DNA of 64,000 nucleotides from Tenrec ecaudatus (lineage: Eukaryota; Chordata; Mammalia; Afrosoricida; Tenrecidae): assembly GCF_050624435.1 (NCBI RefSeq), contig NC_134535.1, positions 72,598,494 through 72,662,493 on the forward strand, given 5' to 3'. Below the pieces are notes generated by a model. The model saw nothing but the letters and a program-made list of their open reading frames with translations, was not told the origin of the DNA and searched no databases. Positions 32,111 to 43,215 of this stretch are shown here, piece after piece. Within the stretch, counting starts at the first letter, position 1, and the number at the start of each line of letters is the position of its first letter. Both the position numbers and the translations under genes were made by a program.

Positions 32111-32622
32111 CAGCAACAGGCAAATCACCACAGCAACAGGCAGATCACCACAGCAACGGGCAAATCACCACAGCAACAGGCAAGTCACCACAGCAACAGG
32201 CAGATCACCACAGCAACAGGCAGATCACCACAGCAACAGGCAAGTCACCACAGCAACAGGCAGATCACCACAGCAACAGGCAGATCACCACAGCAATGGG
32301 CAAATCACCACAGCAACAGGCAAGTCTCCACAGCAACAGGCAGATCACCACAGCAACAGGCAGATCACCACAGCAATGGGCAAATCACCACAGCAACAGG
32401 CAGATCACCACAGCAACAGGCAAGTCACCACAGCAACAGGCAAGTCACCACAGCAACAGGCAGATCACCACAGCAACAGGCAAGTCACCACAGCAACAGG
32501 CAAGTCTCCACAGCAACAGGCAAGTCACCACAGCAACAGGCAAGTCTCCACAGCAACAGGCAAATCACCACAGCAACAGGCAAGTCACCACAGCAACAGG
32601 CAAATCACCACAGCAAGACAAC
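32111..32622. repeat. 20-bp minisatellite, 25 complete units
   Basis: Twenty-five consecutive 20-bp units ('cagcaacaggcaaatcacca' type) occupy 32111-32610 and a partial unit follows. Variants differ at three sites: caa/cag/caag before 'tca', 'tctcca' versus 'tcacca', and 'acagg' versus 'acggg' or 'atggg'. Because the unit length is not a multiple of three and the plus strand has no stop in any frame, three overlapping open frames of up to 214 codons arise. They encode Q/T/H/S-rich repeats and are not a gene. The flanks ('cttccagcaacacagcaac', 'cagcaagacaacctgcc') place it in an RTE 5'UTR. Confidence 0.97.
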
Positions 32623-32734
32623 CTGCCAACCAAGCAGTGGCTGCTGGATGTAGTTATAGTAAAGACTTTCCCTGATCTTTATGATTATGGTCCTTTAGTG
32701 ACTTACAGTTTTGGAGAAACCTGATATATTACAG

Positions 32735-32905
32735 AAGGGCAGGGTGGAAAGGAAGACCTTCAATGAGATGGATTCGACCTAGTGGTTTCAACAATGGGCT
32801 CAAGCACAACAACAATGGTGACGCGGGCACAAGGCCAGGTTGTGTTCCATTCTGTTGCTACGAGTCAGAATTAACTCAATGGCATGTGACAACAGTAATA
32901 TCTTC
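32735..32905 (+). mobile_element. RTE LINE 3' end fragment
   Basis: 'ggaaggaagacc..caatgagatgg' equivalents at 32750-32770, 'aacaatgggctcaagcac' (32791), 'gtgttccattctgttgc' (32842) and the terminus 'tacgagtcagaattaactc' / 'aatggcatgtgacaacag'. Its orientation is opposite to the RTE copy immediately to the left. Confidence 0.75.
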
Positions 32906-33654
32906 TTCATCTAATACCAGCCAAGTCAGATCAGTTTTCACTCTATTCCTCATTCCATGTAAACTGTCCTTCAATATTTAGTTTTGTATGTATGGAACTA
33001 TTATGTAATATTTATTCATATAAAGAAATATCTTTATTCGTATTACACCCAAGTAATTGTGCAAATTTAGTCATTTGTAAAACCATCTATATCAGCAGAA
33101 TATATATGTAAAATGATTATGAACCTTAATGAATGAATTCTGTAATCCCCCCACATAGTTAAAAATTATTAATTGCCTTATATTAATACTTTAAATATTT
33201 TATAATATGGAAATTGTGTTACACCTACATTTTAAGTTTATGTTCTTTCTAAGAGCAATCCTGAATGCATATTAAAAATATATTTTCTTCCTCCTGTGAT
33301 TTTTGGATTTCATTATCTATCTTGATAACTTAGAGTAAATAAGAAATGAAAAACTGAGAATCAACACAATTACGTCTTTATGTTTATAGTCTAAAAGCAG
33401 TTATAAAATTTCATATTTTCTAATTCCCTGAGCATCAGAAGCTCACCAGCTGTGCCTTAGTAAGTTCAGACATTGTTGTTTCATGTTTTACCTTATTGTG
33501 TCCCTAAATCACAATATAGGGACAGGGGAGATGTCATATATGTTCTAACCTTGATTTTTAAAATAGTTACTTTCCACTAAAAATTTCCCTCTTAATTGAA
33601 ATCAGTTTATTTAAACTCATAGACTTCAACATTCAGTGAACTGATGTAAAGTAA
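32906..33654. other. Unassigned AT-rich interval
   Basis: No recognised feature; runs of A and T typical of intergenic DNA. Confidence 0.4.
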
Positions 33655-33830
33655 TCTGTGTGGTGGAGTTTTGAATTGAGCTGCAATTCTCCGGTCAGGA
33701 GTCCAAAACCACCAGTAGTTCAGCAGGAGAAAGACGAGGCTTTCTGCTCCTGCCAACAGTTAGTCTTGAAAACCCTCAGGGGGGGCTATGAGTCAGTACT
33801 GACTCCATGGCAATGGGTTAGGTTTGGATG
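33655..33830 (+). mobile_element. AfroSINE
   Basis: 'ggagtccaaaaccaccagta' (33698), 'caggagaaagacgaggcttt' (33724) and tail 'ggctatgagtcagtactgac' (33784) followed by 'tccatggcaatgggttaggt'. The head is degraded. Confidence 0.85.
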
Positions 33831-35989
33831 ATAATCGGAGCTAGTGACTATTGAAGCAAACACGATGGAAACTATCAGGAGATAACATTTCCCTTCTTTA
33901 GCAGGATTTCCATTCTTCCACTCTTCTTTCTTTCATATATCTATAATTTTTTCTTTCCGTTTTCTTCTTTTTTCTCCTTCACTTATTCTCTCCTTTCTGG
34001 TCCAAGGTTTTCCTTACTTCCTTAGACTCTTTTCTGTCCCCATCTTTTCAGCTGGTTACATTAAAATTCCTTTTGGCAAAATCTTTCCTTTAGTTACATC
34101 AGAGTCTTTGCATGCAATGCCTGGAAAATTAATTCCACGTACGCTTTAGGAAATCTTGCTCACAACTGCATTTTTCCATTAAAGATGGTTTCAAAGGCTA
34201 CATTAAAAAGCCACAGCCAAATGCGGCAAAGTTTCAGTGAGAAAACATGTGTGGAACCTGGAGCCAAGTGACAGCCACAGGGTCACATAGAAGCACAGAG
34301 GTTCTCTCAATACCTTTCAAAGAGAAGATGAATATTTTTAAACTTAAAAATTAAAAGTACAATTGTCAGCAGAAAAAAACTTACAAAAATAACACTCACA
34401 TTTGCTTTGAAAGGAGAATCATAAGACAACTAACCACTAAACAAGAACCACAAATGTAAAACTAAAGCAGCCCCGAAAGCCGCAGAAAAAAAGAGAGAAA
34501 CATGCAGAGAGAAGTTGAGATTTAATCGAAAAATTCCATTTGTTTGTTAGCAGTCGTATTGGCTGTTGAACCCCTTAAATTCTTTTCCTCAAAATTGTAT
34601 GAGCCTTGGTGATCACGCTTAAATTAAATTGGAAGTCTGCTGAAAATGCTGCTGCTTATTACATTGCTAGCTGTTTTTAGCTCATTAACTTATAATATCT
34701 TTCATCACTAAACTTTGTATTTCTCTTTTTTAGACAGTTGTCTTTTCTACTTATTTTTTAAAATATGGGAACTACAGAAAAATTACTTAAAGAATTCAGA
34801 ATTAGTAATCATAAATCACTGAAGATGACCTAATCTTAACAAATTCTCAGATACATAGATTCTCCTGAAATGTATATGGGTCATGAAAACTCAATGTTGA
34901 AACAAGTTTTTCTCACTCAATTTATAATGCAAATTGAAGAAATAATAACTTACGTTTCTGTATCTCATCTCAAAAAGATCTCTCATTAGATATTCTTATC
35001 TGACTTAATGATCTTATGTCTTTGAGGGAGAATAAAGGGGACTGTAACTATTTTATCTAAGTAAAATTTAAATAAGCCTAAAAGAAAAAAAAAAGGAGGA
35101 AACCTGTAAGGAAATTGGAAGGAGTTGGGTTTTGATGTGTTATAAAATGAATGTTTATATAATTCTGGACTTCCCACGTGAATTGTGAAGGAATTGATGC
35201 TAGGTAATAGCTTGATTTTCAATGATCTTCACTAATCAGGGACAAAGATCCCAAGAGGAGTTAATAGGGAAGATACTAAAAGCCGAGTTTATACTTCATA
35301 ACAATTTCATTATTTTTCAAGGCTAGGAATACCGCATGTGCAATATGAGCTCCATCACCACCTGCCATCACCACCACCCTCCACCAGCTAATAAGCATCA
35401 GAAGTATTGAATTACAAAAGGCATGCTTTCTCACAAGACCCTGAGAGCATCTTCAATAAATGATCATCAGAATTTCTTTTCAATTCTGTTCTGAAATGTC
35501 CAAGGAACTGGAGAACTTTGAAATAAGTCCAACTGGCAAAATACAAAGGGAAACTGTGTACAGCATTGGCGACTCTAAAACCCGTGGTCAGGTCGGGATA
35601 CTTGAGATTGAAGGGCCTGGCCCTGCAATCAGACACCAGGACAAGGAAACCTGGGAACTTTTTTTTTTTTAGGAAAGAGATTAAAGATATCAAAAGACAA
35701 AATGTATGTTTCTACTAATCAGTAACAGCAACACACACCAAACCTTTATAGAATAATAGTAATTAGTAGCTGTCAGCTCTTTGAAGAGAAGGCACTAACC
35801 TTAGATGCTTCTGTGTTTCCTTTGTTTTTGTGTTTAATTATTTAAAATAATAAATGATTTTAAAATCAAATGACACAATCAATCAAATAAGAAAGAAAGA
35901 AAAACTAACTTCATCCTGCTTTACAAAGTTATTGTGTGCAATTTGAGTGCTTAACGTTGTCCCCATATTTCTAAATAATTGTTGGTAGG
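33831..35989. other. Longest repeat-free stretch of the middle window
   Basis: About 2.1 kb with no dispersed repeat I can name; only homopolymer runs (for example T11 at 35660). Candidate for unique, possibly constrained non-coding sequence; no exon recognised. Confidence 0.45.
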
Positions 35990-36100
35990 TGCTGTTGGAA
36001 GGAAACAGACGAGGCTTTCCACTTCCATAAGGACTTTACAGTCTCAGAAACCCAGAGGGCAATCCTGCTCCATCCTATAGGATTGTGATGGGAGGAATGG
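35990..36100 (+). mobile_element. AfroSINE body fragment
   Basis: 'aacagacgaggctttccact' (36005), 'aaggactttacagtctcag' and 'ccagagggcaatcctgctcc'. Head and tail missing. Confidence 0.65.
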
Positions 36101-36194
36101 ACCCAAAGGCAGAGGGGCTGTGTTGTTTTAAAGGTGCTGTGGGGGCATTCTCCACTCCTATGTCTTACCTAGCTCTTATATGCACATGTCAACT

Positions 36195-36310
36195 GACTTC
36201 TTGACTGCATTGATTATAGATCTAAATAAAATGAAACCTTGGACAACTTCAAATTATCTCCATTTAACATGGTACTTCTTTTTGGTCCAGCTGTGTTTTT
36301 GTTTTAAGTT
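36195..36310 (-). mobile_element. RTE LINE internal fragment
   Basis: Antisense of the stretch after the RT domain: 'aaataaaatgaaaccttgg' (36224), 'caacttcaaattatctcc' (36243) and 'tttttggtccagctgtg' (36279). It matches the same block at 18320-18390. Confidence 0.65.
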
Positions 36311-36579
36311 GAGTTGTAATCTATAGTGAATTCTGTATGAGATGTGCATCTTAATGTACATTGAATCAAGTTGTAATCAAATATTAAGTTTAATGTTATG
36401 TTTTAAATGTTAATTTCACTATCCATTAGTTTGTTATACTGTAGTTGCTAATATATTGCTATAGTGCTGAAAACTGTAACACCAGAATTTCAGATACAGT
36501 TTTCAACTTAGAATGGGGTTCTGTTTAGATGACTCTGTTATAAATCAATTCTGTATATTAAATAACTCTTTATTTTTAT

Positions 36580-37325
36580 TTATTTATATTAATCATTTTA
36601 TTGTGAGCTCTTACAGATGTCATAATATTCCACAATTCAAATGAATTGAGCATAATTGTGCTATTACTACCATAATCAGTTTCAAAGAATTTTCTTTTTT
36701 CGTGAACTCTTTGATATCAGCTCCCTTTTATATGCTCCCTCATCCACCCTTTCCCCCCAAGGAACCCTTATTGTGATTGTTATATATTATTATTATTCTA
36801 TCATTATGTATTTATGCATATACGTTATAGCCATATCTTGCCCCATCCAATATGTCCACTCACCTGTTATTCACTCCCCGTGAGTGAGGTTTCACAGCCA
36901 TCCTTGCTAACAGCTCCCTCTTCCCTCCTCCCCTCCTGATCCACTGGGAATCATTATTCCTGTTGCAGTTTCTGAGGGGTCATCCATCCTGGCATTCCTG
37001 TATTGAGCGATCTTAATTATACAAATGAACATACATATGTCTAACAATGTTAATGAGGGAATAGTAAGGGGAGGAACGATTAAAGAACTGGAGGATAGTT
37101 ATTTTTCATCCGTGCTCTACTGCACCCTGGATTTATCATCCCTTCTCTGTGGCTCTTCTGAGAGCGACTGTCCAGTTATCTTATGCCTCTTCACATTGAT
37201 TTGGTGGCTTGTTTTTGAACGTCTGATACCTCTTCCCGTCAACACCTCATGACCACACAGGCTGGTGTGCTTCTTCCATGAGGCCTCTGTTACTTCCGCA
37301 CTAGATGGCCGCTCTCACCTTATAT
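36580..37325 (-). mobile_element. Older L1 family 3'UTR, antisense
   Basis: Begins at its 3' end ('atcattttattgtgagctc', 36592), passes 'catatcttgccccatcc' (36831) and the pyrimidine-rich 'ctcttccctcctcccctcc' (36918), and ends in 'cacctcatgaccacacag' / 'ggctggtgtgcttcttcc' (37260). Blocks correspond to the young copies but with more differences and a different terminus. Confidence 0.7.
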
Positions 37326-37386
37326 TATCAGTATCTTTATAAATATCATCTTCACTTGTCTTTGGGGGCTGGAAAAATTACAACAA

Positions 37387-37512
37387 AACTCTAAGCTCAT
37401 TGCCATTGAGTTGCTTCCAACCCATAGCGACCTTTATGCAGGGTAGAACTCTCCTGTGGGGTTTTGAGACTGCAACTCTTTATGGGAGTAGAAAAACCTC
37501 ACCTTTCTCCTA
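37387..37512 (-). mobile_element. AfroSINE fragment
   Basis: Antisense tail and body: 'attgccattgagttgcttcc' (37400), 'cccatagcgacctttatgc' (37420), 'agggtagaactctcctgtgg' (37440) and 'cacctttctcc'. The head portion is missing. Confidence 0.8.
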
Positions 37513-37869
37513 AAATTAACTCCAACAAGAAATAAGAGTTGGATAAAAGTGGCAGGCTGGTTGTGTTAATAGCTTCACTTGTGGAAGGTTCTGGATTATC
37601 CCTGAAAATGGGAATGGTGTTTCTAGCAGGAAATTCGAGAGAATTGTTTGGATGGTCCTTTCCTTGTTCTCGTCATCTGTTTTTCAGCAACATTGACTGC
37701 TTCCCAGACCTGCCTTTTGTCATGAACAGAGTCATCAGCATCTGGTCCATGCTTTCAAGGAGCTGAAGCACCTGATTTAGCTTAGATAACAAAATCTATA
37801 TGGTAGTGTTTTGAATAATAAATCATAAAATGGAATATCTCTGAGTGAACATCTGAGAATGATGATACT

Positions 37870-38275
37870 GTGTGTAGGACACATTACCACTGATAAGCTG
37901 TGAAAGGAAAAAAGATCCATCATAAGTGCAATTCATCTAATCATAACTCAAATACATCATCAGTTGGTCAATCAAGACTACCCGGACACTTGATGGACAA
38001 TTTCAGCAGAGTTCTCAGACTCCAATAGACTAGGATAAAAGGATTAAAGATTTGCTTCCAAAATATAATCAACATAAATCCTATGGATTACAACAAAATA
38101 TCATGCTGTAAGATGAACCCTAGGCTAGAAAATCTTCCAGATACACAGTGATCACAAGGGTGGACTTGAATCTATCAACCATCTTGAAGATGGAGTAGGA
38201 TCAGGCAATATTTCCTTCTATTGTATACAGGGTGACCCTGAGCCAATGGACAGCAACTAGCAACCAAACAATTCA
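37870..38275 (+). mobile_element. RTE-tailed interspersed repeat, unclassified
   Basis: Ends 'acagggtgaccctgagcc' / 'aatggacagcaactagcaac' (38225-38265), a decayed RTE/AfroSINE-type terminus. The body (for example 'gatttgcttccaaaatat' and 'ctatggattacaac') does not match the RTE coding region; it may be a non-autonomous RTE-mobilised repeat. Confidence 0.45.
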
Positions 38276-38964
38276 CTTTGATTAGGATAATTGAAGGGAT
38301 TCAGTCCTTTCCTGTGAGCATTCTCTTTCCTTTAGATGTCTGTAACACGATTTTGGTCAAATTGCAATTCTATTCTTTTCCCATGTGCGCACCAGATATG
38401 GATAAGTAGATGTTAAGGTTCAATTCAACTCAAAGGTTTTTTTTGTTTGTTGGTTTGTATTCAGATTACTTTACAGGTGGTACACTGTACTTCCATCAGG
38501 AATAAGATGATTCTGATGGGTTCTTTTGTGAAGTTAGCAGTCATGGATAATCAGTAACTAGATCTGTTCATTTATAAGGCACTGAAAAATGATGATATTC
38601 TAATTCTACAATTTTTCTTCATTATCTCAAATATGTTTTTAAATATAATTATTTCCCAATGGCATAGTTTTCCTAAACAAGGTCAAGATGAATGCTTTTT
38701 ATCAACTTTCAAATGACACTCATTTCTTACTTATCAACATGGTCAGGGTTTATAGATCAGGTCATTATGTAGAAATTGGTTAAGGTGAAAGACTAAAGAT
38801 TTCCTGTCTTGGTTTGTATTTCTCCCCAACCTTACCCCTTCGAGTTGGGTGGAAATGGCCTTGCTGTACCTATGGTAACCATAGGCTCGTTCTTCCTCAG
38901 AACAAAAAGGAGGAAAACCATACAGATTTAGTGAACACTAAAACAACTGCAGTAAAAAACTGAC
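38276..38964. other. Unassigned interval
   Basis: No recognised feature. 'cctatggtaaccatagg' near 38870 is a short near-palindrome, within chance expectation. Confidence 0.4.
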
Positions 38965-39032
38965 AAGAAAAGCCAGGAACATTAGGGTTAGGGTTAGGGT
39001 TAAGAAGAAAAAAAAAAAGAAAAGCCAGGAGC
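38965..39032 (+). repeat. Short interstitial telomeric repeat with flanking direct repeat
   Basis: Three and a half TTAGGG units (21 bp, 38982-39002), then an A-rich stretch, lie between 'aagaaaagccaggaac' (38965-38980) and 'aagaaaagccaggagc' (39017-39032), which match at 15 of 16 positions. The direct repeats look like a target-site duplication around an inserted telomere tract. Confidence 0.9.
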
Positions 39033-39129
39033 AAAATGAATAAATTTAGCACAGATATTTATGTAGACCAAATAAACCAGCAACATGCACACCCAGCAAC
39101 AGGACAGCCAAGAATTCGTACCCATTGAT

Positions 39130-40080
39130 ATGTTGACGGACACTCTCACACACACACACAGTAATACTATCACAATGGTAATTCATAACAATGAATTTAT
39201 GGAGCATTTCATAAAGTATATAAGCCTTAAGGACATTATGCTAAATAAAATTAGTCAAGCAGCATCCAAGGACAAATATTGTACAAAGCCACTCTTATCA
39301 AAAGTCAAGTAAAGGTTTTCACACTAAGTGAAACATTCTTTATGGTGCCAAGGGGAGGGAGGGGAAGTCACTGGCTAGAGACTGGAACAGAGGCTAGTGT
39401 TAACTTGGGTGAAAGGGAAGGTGACATCGAATAGAAAGGAAGTCAGCAAAAATGATGCAGGCATGGGAAGACACTGGGAGCTTTGCAAGAGCTAAAGGCA
39501 ACAGAGGTCAATATTGTTATGTGCACAATGCTGCAATAACTGAGATCTGCGAGTACATGAAAGGATAGAAAAGAAAGCTGGCCATATTTGAAAGGAGAGG
39601 GGCAGCAGACCCATGGTGGCAGCAAGGTTTGGCAGGGGATGTTTGCAAGTGTGTATTTACCTTTGCTGCAATGAATGTTGTAGAGCATAGCATATGGGGA
39701 CTGAAGTTGTCAAAATGTATAGACATTACCAAACTCCTTTAGGGAATGGGTTGTTGGGCTTTGGGGCTCAGGACTATGGTCTCAGGGCACATCAAGGTCA
39801 ATGGCATAACACTGTCTATAAAGACAGTCTCTACATCCTACTTTGGTGAGTGGAAGCTGGGGTCTTAAGAGGTCATAAGTCATCACCCAAGTTGTAACTT
39901 CTGGCCTTTCCCCGTCAGAAATAAGGAAGAGGATGAAGGTGATGAAAATAAAATGACACACGCAAGCACTGAGTCACATGGACCAATGGGCCATGCAGAT
40001 ATCAGTCTCCACAACCCTGAAACCTGATGCCTGGCTACTGCTACCAACTGCTCTGAAAGGGATTACATACATGTCTTGGA
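39130..40080 (+). mobile_element. Old L1 family 3' region
   Basis: Resembles an old L1 3' region: 'atgctaaataaaattagtca' (39238), 'agtgaaacattctttatgg' (39327), 'ttggggctcaggactatgg' (39760), 'aggtcaatggcataacac' (39794) and 'ctactttggtgagtggaagc' (39838). The copy is diverged and its exact limits are uncertain. Confidence 0.5.
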
Positions 40081-40374
40081 ACATTGTATACCATGTAAAA
40101 TATGATCATTTTTATAATACATGAAATATTTGTATTCTACCTTTTTATCGCTACTACTCTGTCCAAATATAAAGGATCTTCTTCTTTTTTCATTTTTTAC
40201 AAGATAATGAAATGCTTTCCATATTGTGATCCCGGTATGACTACTTACCAGAAATCCGGTGGGATGCAGAAAGTTTAGTTCAATTGGAAAAACACCTTCT
40301 GATTGCCTTACCCCAGGTGCTACAGAAATATGTTCCTGGCTTAGAAAAATTCCAAGTATGATATAAGGAAAAGA

Positions 40375-40470
40375 CCAGATTCTGGACTCAGAAAATTTGG
40401 ATACAAACCCTGACTTCACTGTTGAGGTGCATAAGCCTACACAAGTCTCTGGACTTTATGCTCATTGAAA
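40375..40470 (+). mobile_element. MIR fragment
   Basis: 'agattctggactcagaaaat' through 'acaaaccctgacttcact' and 'acacaagtctctggac' follow the MIR core layout (ctggactcag..tgggttcaaatcc..). Weak, ancient. Confidence 0.45.
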
Positions 40471-41639
40471 GAATCAAACATTTGGTATTTTCTTGATATC
40501 TCCCTTGTGTGAGTCACGGCAAATTTGGTTGGAAGAAGAGAAATTTTCCATGCTAATTCAAATACCTGGGCATGTATCCTTCACAGTTCAGTACAGAAAA
40601 CAGAAATCTCTCTAAGCATTTTAACTTAAATTTGGGAATTAAATCCTTTTAAAGTTCTTTGAAAGGCTCGAGGAGCTATAGAAGAAGTCTGTCTCAGAGG
40701 GCATGCCTAACCATTGATGTACAAAAATATAAATAGACTTGTTCACTGTTTTCTTATGTCTAAAGAGAGGCTGCTAATTGCTCACTTCTTTAGGGATATT
40801 TGGGATGATCAGAAGAAATAACCAAAATAGAAAATAAAAAAAACTTATATTAATGTTGGCTTTTTATGAAGACATATGTCATATCTATCATCAATCATAA
40901 AATGTTAAAGTAAGAAAACAGAACGAAAGTAATTAAGAGCAGCATTTTGCTATACATGTTTGCTATGGTTTATATAGCTATATTGTCTGACACTGGGTCT
41001 CCAATTCTCAGAAAATACTAATTGAATTGAATCTACATGTGCACTCATGTGTTTAGTAAATAGCATAAATGCATCCGTCCATGAGATATTTTTATCACTG
41101 CTAATAACAACCCTCATTATTTTCTTTTGTGAAGTCATCTGATATTTGACTGAGTTTCCACCCAGCAAAATCAAGAACCAGTCCAAGTGTCACTCTATGG
41201 AACAGCTACTCGATGACTAGTACGTTCCGTTCGTTCTCAATAGGCTTAACTTCAATTCATTCCAGAATTGTGATTCTAGCACTTTCACAGGGCATTGAAC
41301 TACAGATAAGACTATGGCAGCCATGAAATGCTATCCTATCAGCACTAAATAGCAAAAGATTTTATTATAAAAACGGATGCTGCTCTAAGACTATGTTAAC
41401 CCATTCCATAGCTCTAAGTGAAGAACCCCTAGGGACCAAATGAGAAAAGGGGGGGGGAAAGCAATAGATATTGGGAAACGAACTCAAAGGTAATACTAAT
41501 AGTAGTAATTATTTTTATGATGTTCTTCCTTTTATTTAATATTAGTACCTAGGTCGAGTAATTTACAGACTCTACTCTTCGTTTTTAAATAGTAAATGAG
41601 TATCTAGTACATGTCAAGAGATTTCCCTTGTTAAAATAA
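40471..41639. other. Unassigned AT-rich interval
   Basis: No recognised gene or repeat; a G-run lies at about 41450-41457. Confidence 0.4.
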
Positions 41640-42110
41640 TGAGAGTCTAAAAACAACCTCAGTCTATAAGGAGCCAAGGATCTTGCACTTAAGTAAATTT
41701 ATGAGTAAAGTGCTATTTACAATGCACTGGAACAATATGCTATTAGTATGCTAGAGAGGAAAAGTTTAAAGTACACTTCACTTGACTGTGGTGGACAGAA
41801 AAGACTTTCTGGAGAAGGCAGTGGCTAAACTGAGGCCAGAAGATACGTGTGTGCGAAGCCTAGACTGCTAAAGGAGTGGTGGCCATATTGGAGATTTCTG
41901 TAGGACTTATTTTTCAGATAAACAAAAGCATTTTAACTTCATGCTAAGGTGACTGAGTGACTGTAAGTGGGTGTGTTCAAATTTACATTGTGCAAAGCTG
42001 CATCTGGTTGCATGCCAGGAGAGATGGAGGGCCTGCAAGAATGAGGGCAGACAGGCCACTTGGAAGAAAGTCAATAATAAAACTTAAGTGCAGTCGTGGC
42101 CTGCACTAAA
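41640..42110 (-). mobile_element. Probable L2 LINE fragment
   Basis: Antisense L2-like order: 'taaggagccaaggatcttgc' (41669), 'gtgctatttac', 'agaaaagactttctggagaa' (41798), 'ggctaaactgaggccaga' and 'aacttcatgctaaggtgact' (41936). It may extend rightward toward 42960, where purine-rich L2-like sequence continues. Confidence 0.45.
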
Positions 42111-43049
42111 AGACGAGGCATTTAGTTTTTCACATGAAAGAGCCTGGGGATTCCATACCAGGGGGAAGAAGAGCGAGATGCTCAGATGGTGCTTGCACTG
42201 CTGGTTTGAACTAGACAGTTGGGTAGACTGGATCACTGTATTCAGTGACACTGGAAAACGAAAAGAAACACAGAACCCTGACCGAGAGAGCATCAGTTCT
42301 GGGCATCTTGCGTGTAAGGGTCCAGAGGCACCTCGAGAAGATACTCAAAGGTATATGGAAGTTGGTCTGGGAGCTCCAGGGACTTCTCTGGGAGAGAGAG
42401 CATGAAGGCAAGAGAACGAGAGAAACCAGCCACGGAAAGTCTGTAGAGTATTCTTGAGGGATGAGGCGGGAGAGCAGCAGGTAAGAGAGAATGACATCAG
42501 AGAGGTCGGACCGGGATGTGTCTATGGCCTGCAGCCACTGCAAAGGAATGCTGGCAAAGGAAGAAGTGGTCAGTGCTGCTAAATGTTCCTGAAAGAACAA
42601 GTCAAGGGAGAATTAGGAAGCAGGCATTGGGGGTCTTGGGGCAGTTTGGGGAGTGAGGGGGAGATGCATTGTTGTCATGAGTTTTGTTTTGCTTTTTTCA
42701 CCACAGAAGTGAGGGAAGGGAAACAATGAGGGTAAGCAGAGACTTCTTTGGGCAGGGAGGAGAAGGAGCCAGTGACAGATGCACGGAGTGCACTTAGTTG
42801 GGGAAGTTTTGTTGATTCATTTACAGGTGAGAAGGACGAACAATGTTCAATGCGGACAGACCAAAGTACAAGGAACAAGGAAGACGGACATATTGGATGG
42901 AGAAGAGGAAGTCTCCTAAAAGAGAAAGGAGAGGAGCCGGAGCACCGAGGACGATCTGTTGGCCTTAGAATTCTTCAGTTTTAAATGGAACACAAACGTT
43001 CTGAGTGCCTCCATCAGTTCTGGAGCTACAGAAATGAAAGACTGCCGTC
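42111..43049. other. Purine-rich interval, possibly ancient L2 continuation
   Basis: Gag-rich on the plus strand, giving several overlapping open frames of 60-130 codons on both strands with biased composition and no recognisable domain. I do not call a gene. Confidence 0.35.
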
Positions 43050-43215
43050 GACTCTCCTCGAGTCTGTAGGACTGGGTAGAACGGCCTCCGTGGATTTCCT
43101 GTACTGCAAACCATTCCAGAAGTAGAAGCATTTATCTTTCCACTGAGGAGCAGCTGGTGGTTTTGAGCCACTGGACTTAATGATCCCAGCCCAACATGCG
43201 ACAGCTAAGCCCCCA
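43050..43215 (-). mobile_element. AfroSINE
   Basis: 'gtaggactgggtagaacgg' (43067) and 'gcatttatctttccactgagg' region (43128-43147), then 'agcagctggtggttttgagc' (43148). The head is altered ('agcccaacatgcgac'). Confidence 0.68.

Larger units (their letters stand above)
31595..32650 (-). mobile_element. Internally deleted RTE LINE with expanded 5'UTR
   Basis: Read antisense, the 3' terminus lies at 31600-31770 ('gtgttaggtggcactggg', 'cacggtgaccctgtgttc', 'ctgttccagccacagtgtc'). It joins at about 31770 to the 5'UTR/ORF start ('cagggtctgaagattaatgg', 'catttgctgatgaggcatgac' read antisense at 31820-31840, and 'gctggaagctgtgtcacc' near 32085). About 2.5 kb of coding region is absent. The 5'UTR holds the 20-bp minisatellite at 32111-32610. 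Confidence 0.72.

Noticed and set aside
32111-32610. CRISPR-like array because of regular 20-bp repeats.
   Set aside because: There are no unique spacers; units are contiguous and nearly identical, in mammalian DNA.
32080-32724. A 214-codon plus-strand open frame rich in Q, T, H and S, overlapping two other open frames.
   Set aside because: The 20-bp tandem unit has no stop in any plus frame; no start context, domain or splice evidence. It is a minisatellite by-product.
42084-42600. Several overlapping open frames of 60-130 codons on both strands suggesting an exon.
   Set aside because: Purine-rich composition explains the lack of stops; no domain, and it adjoins probable L2 sequence.
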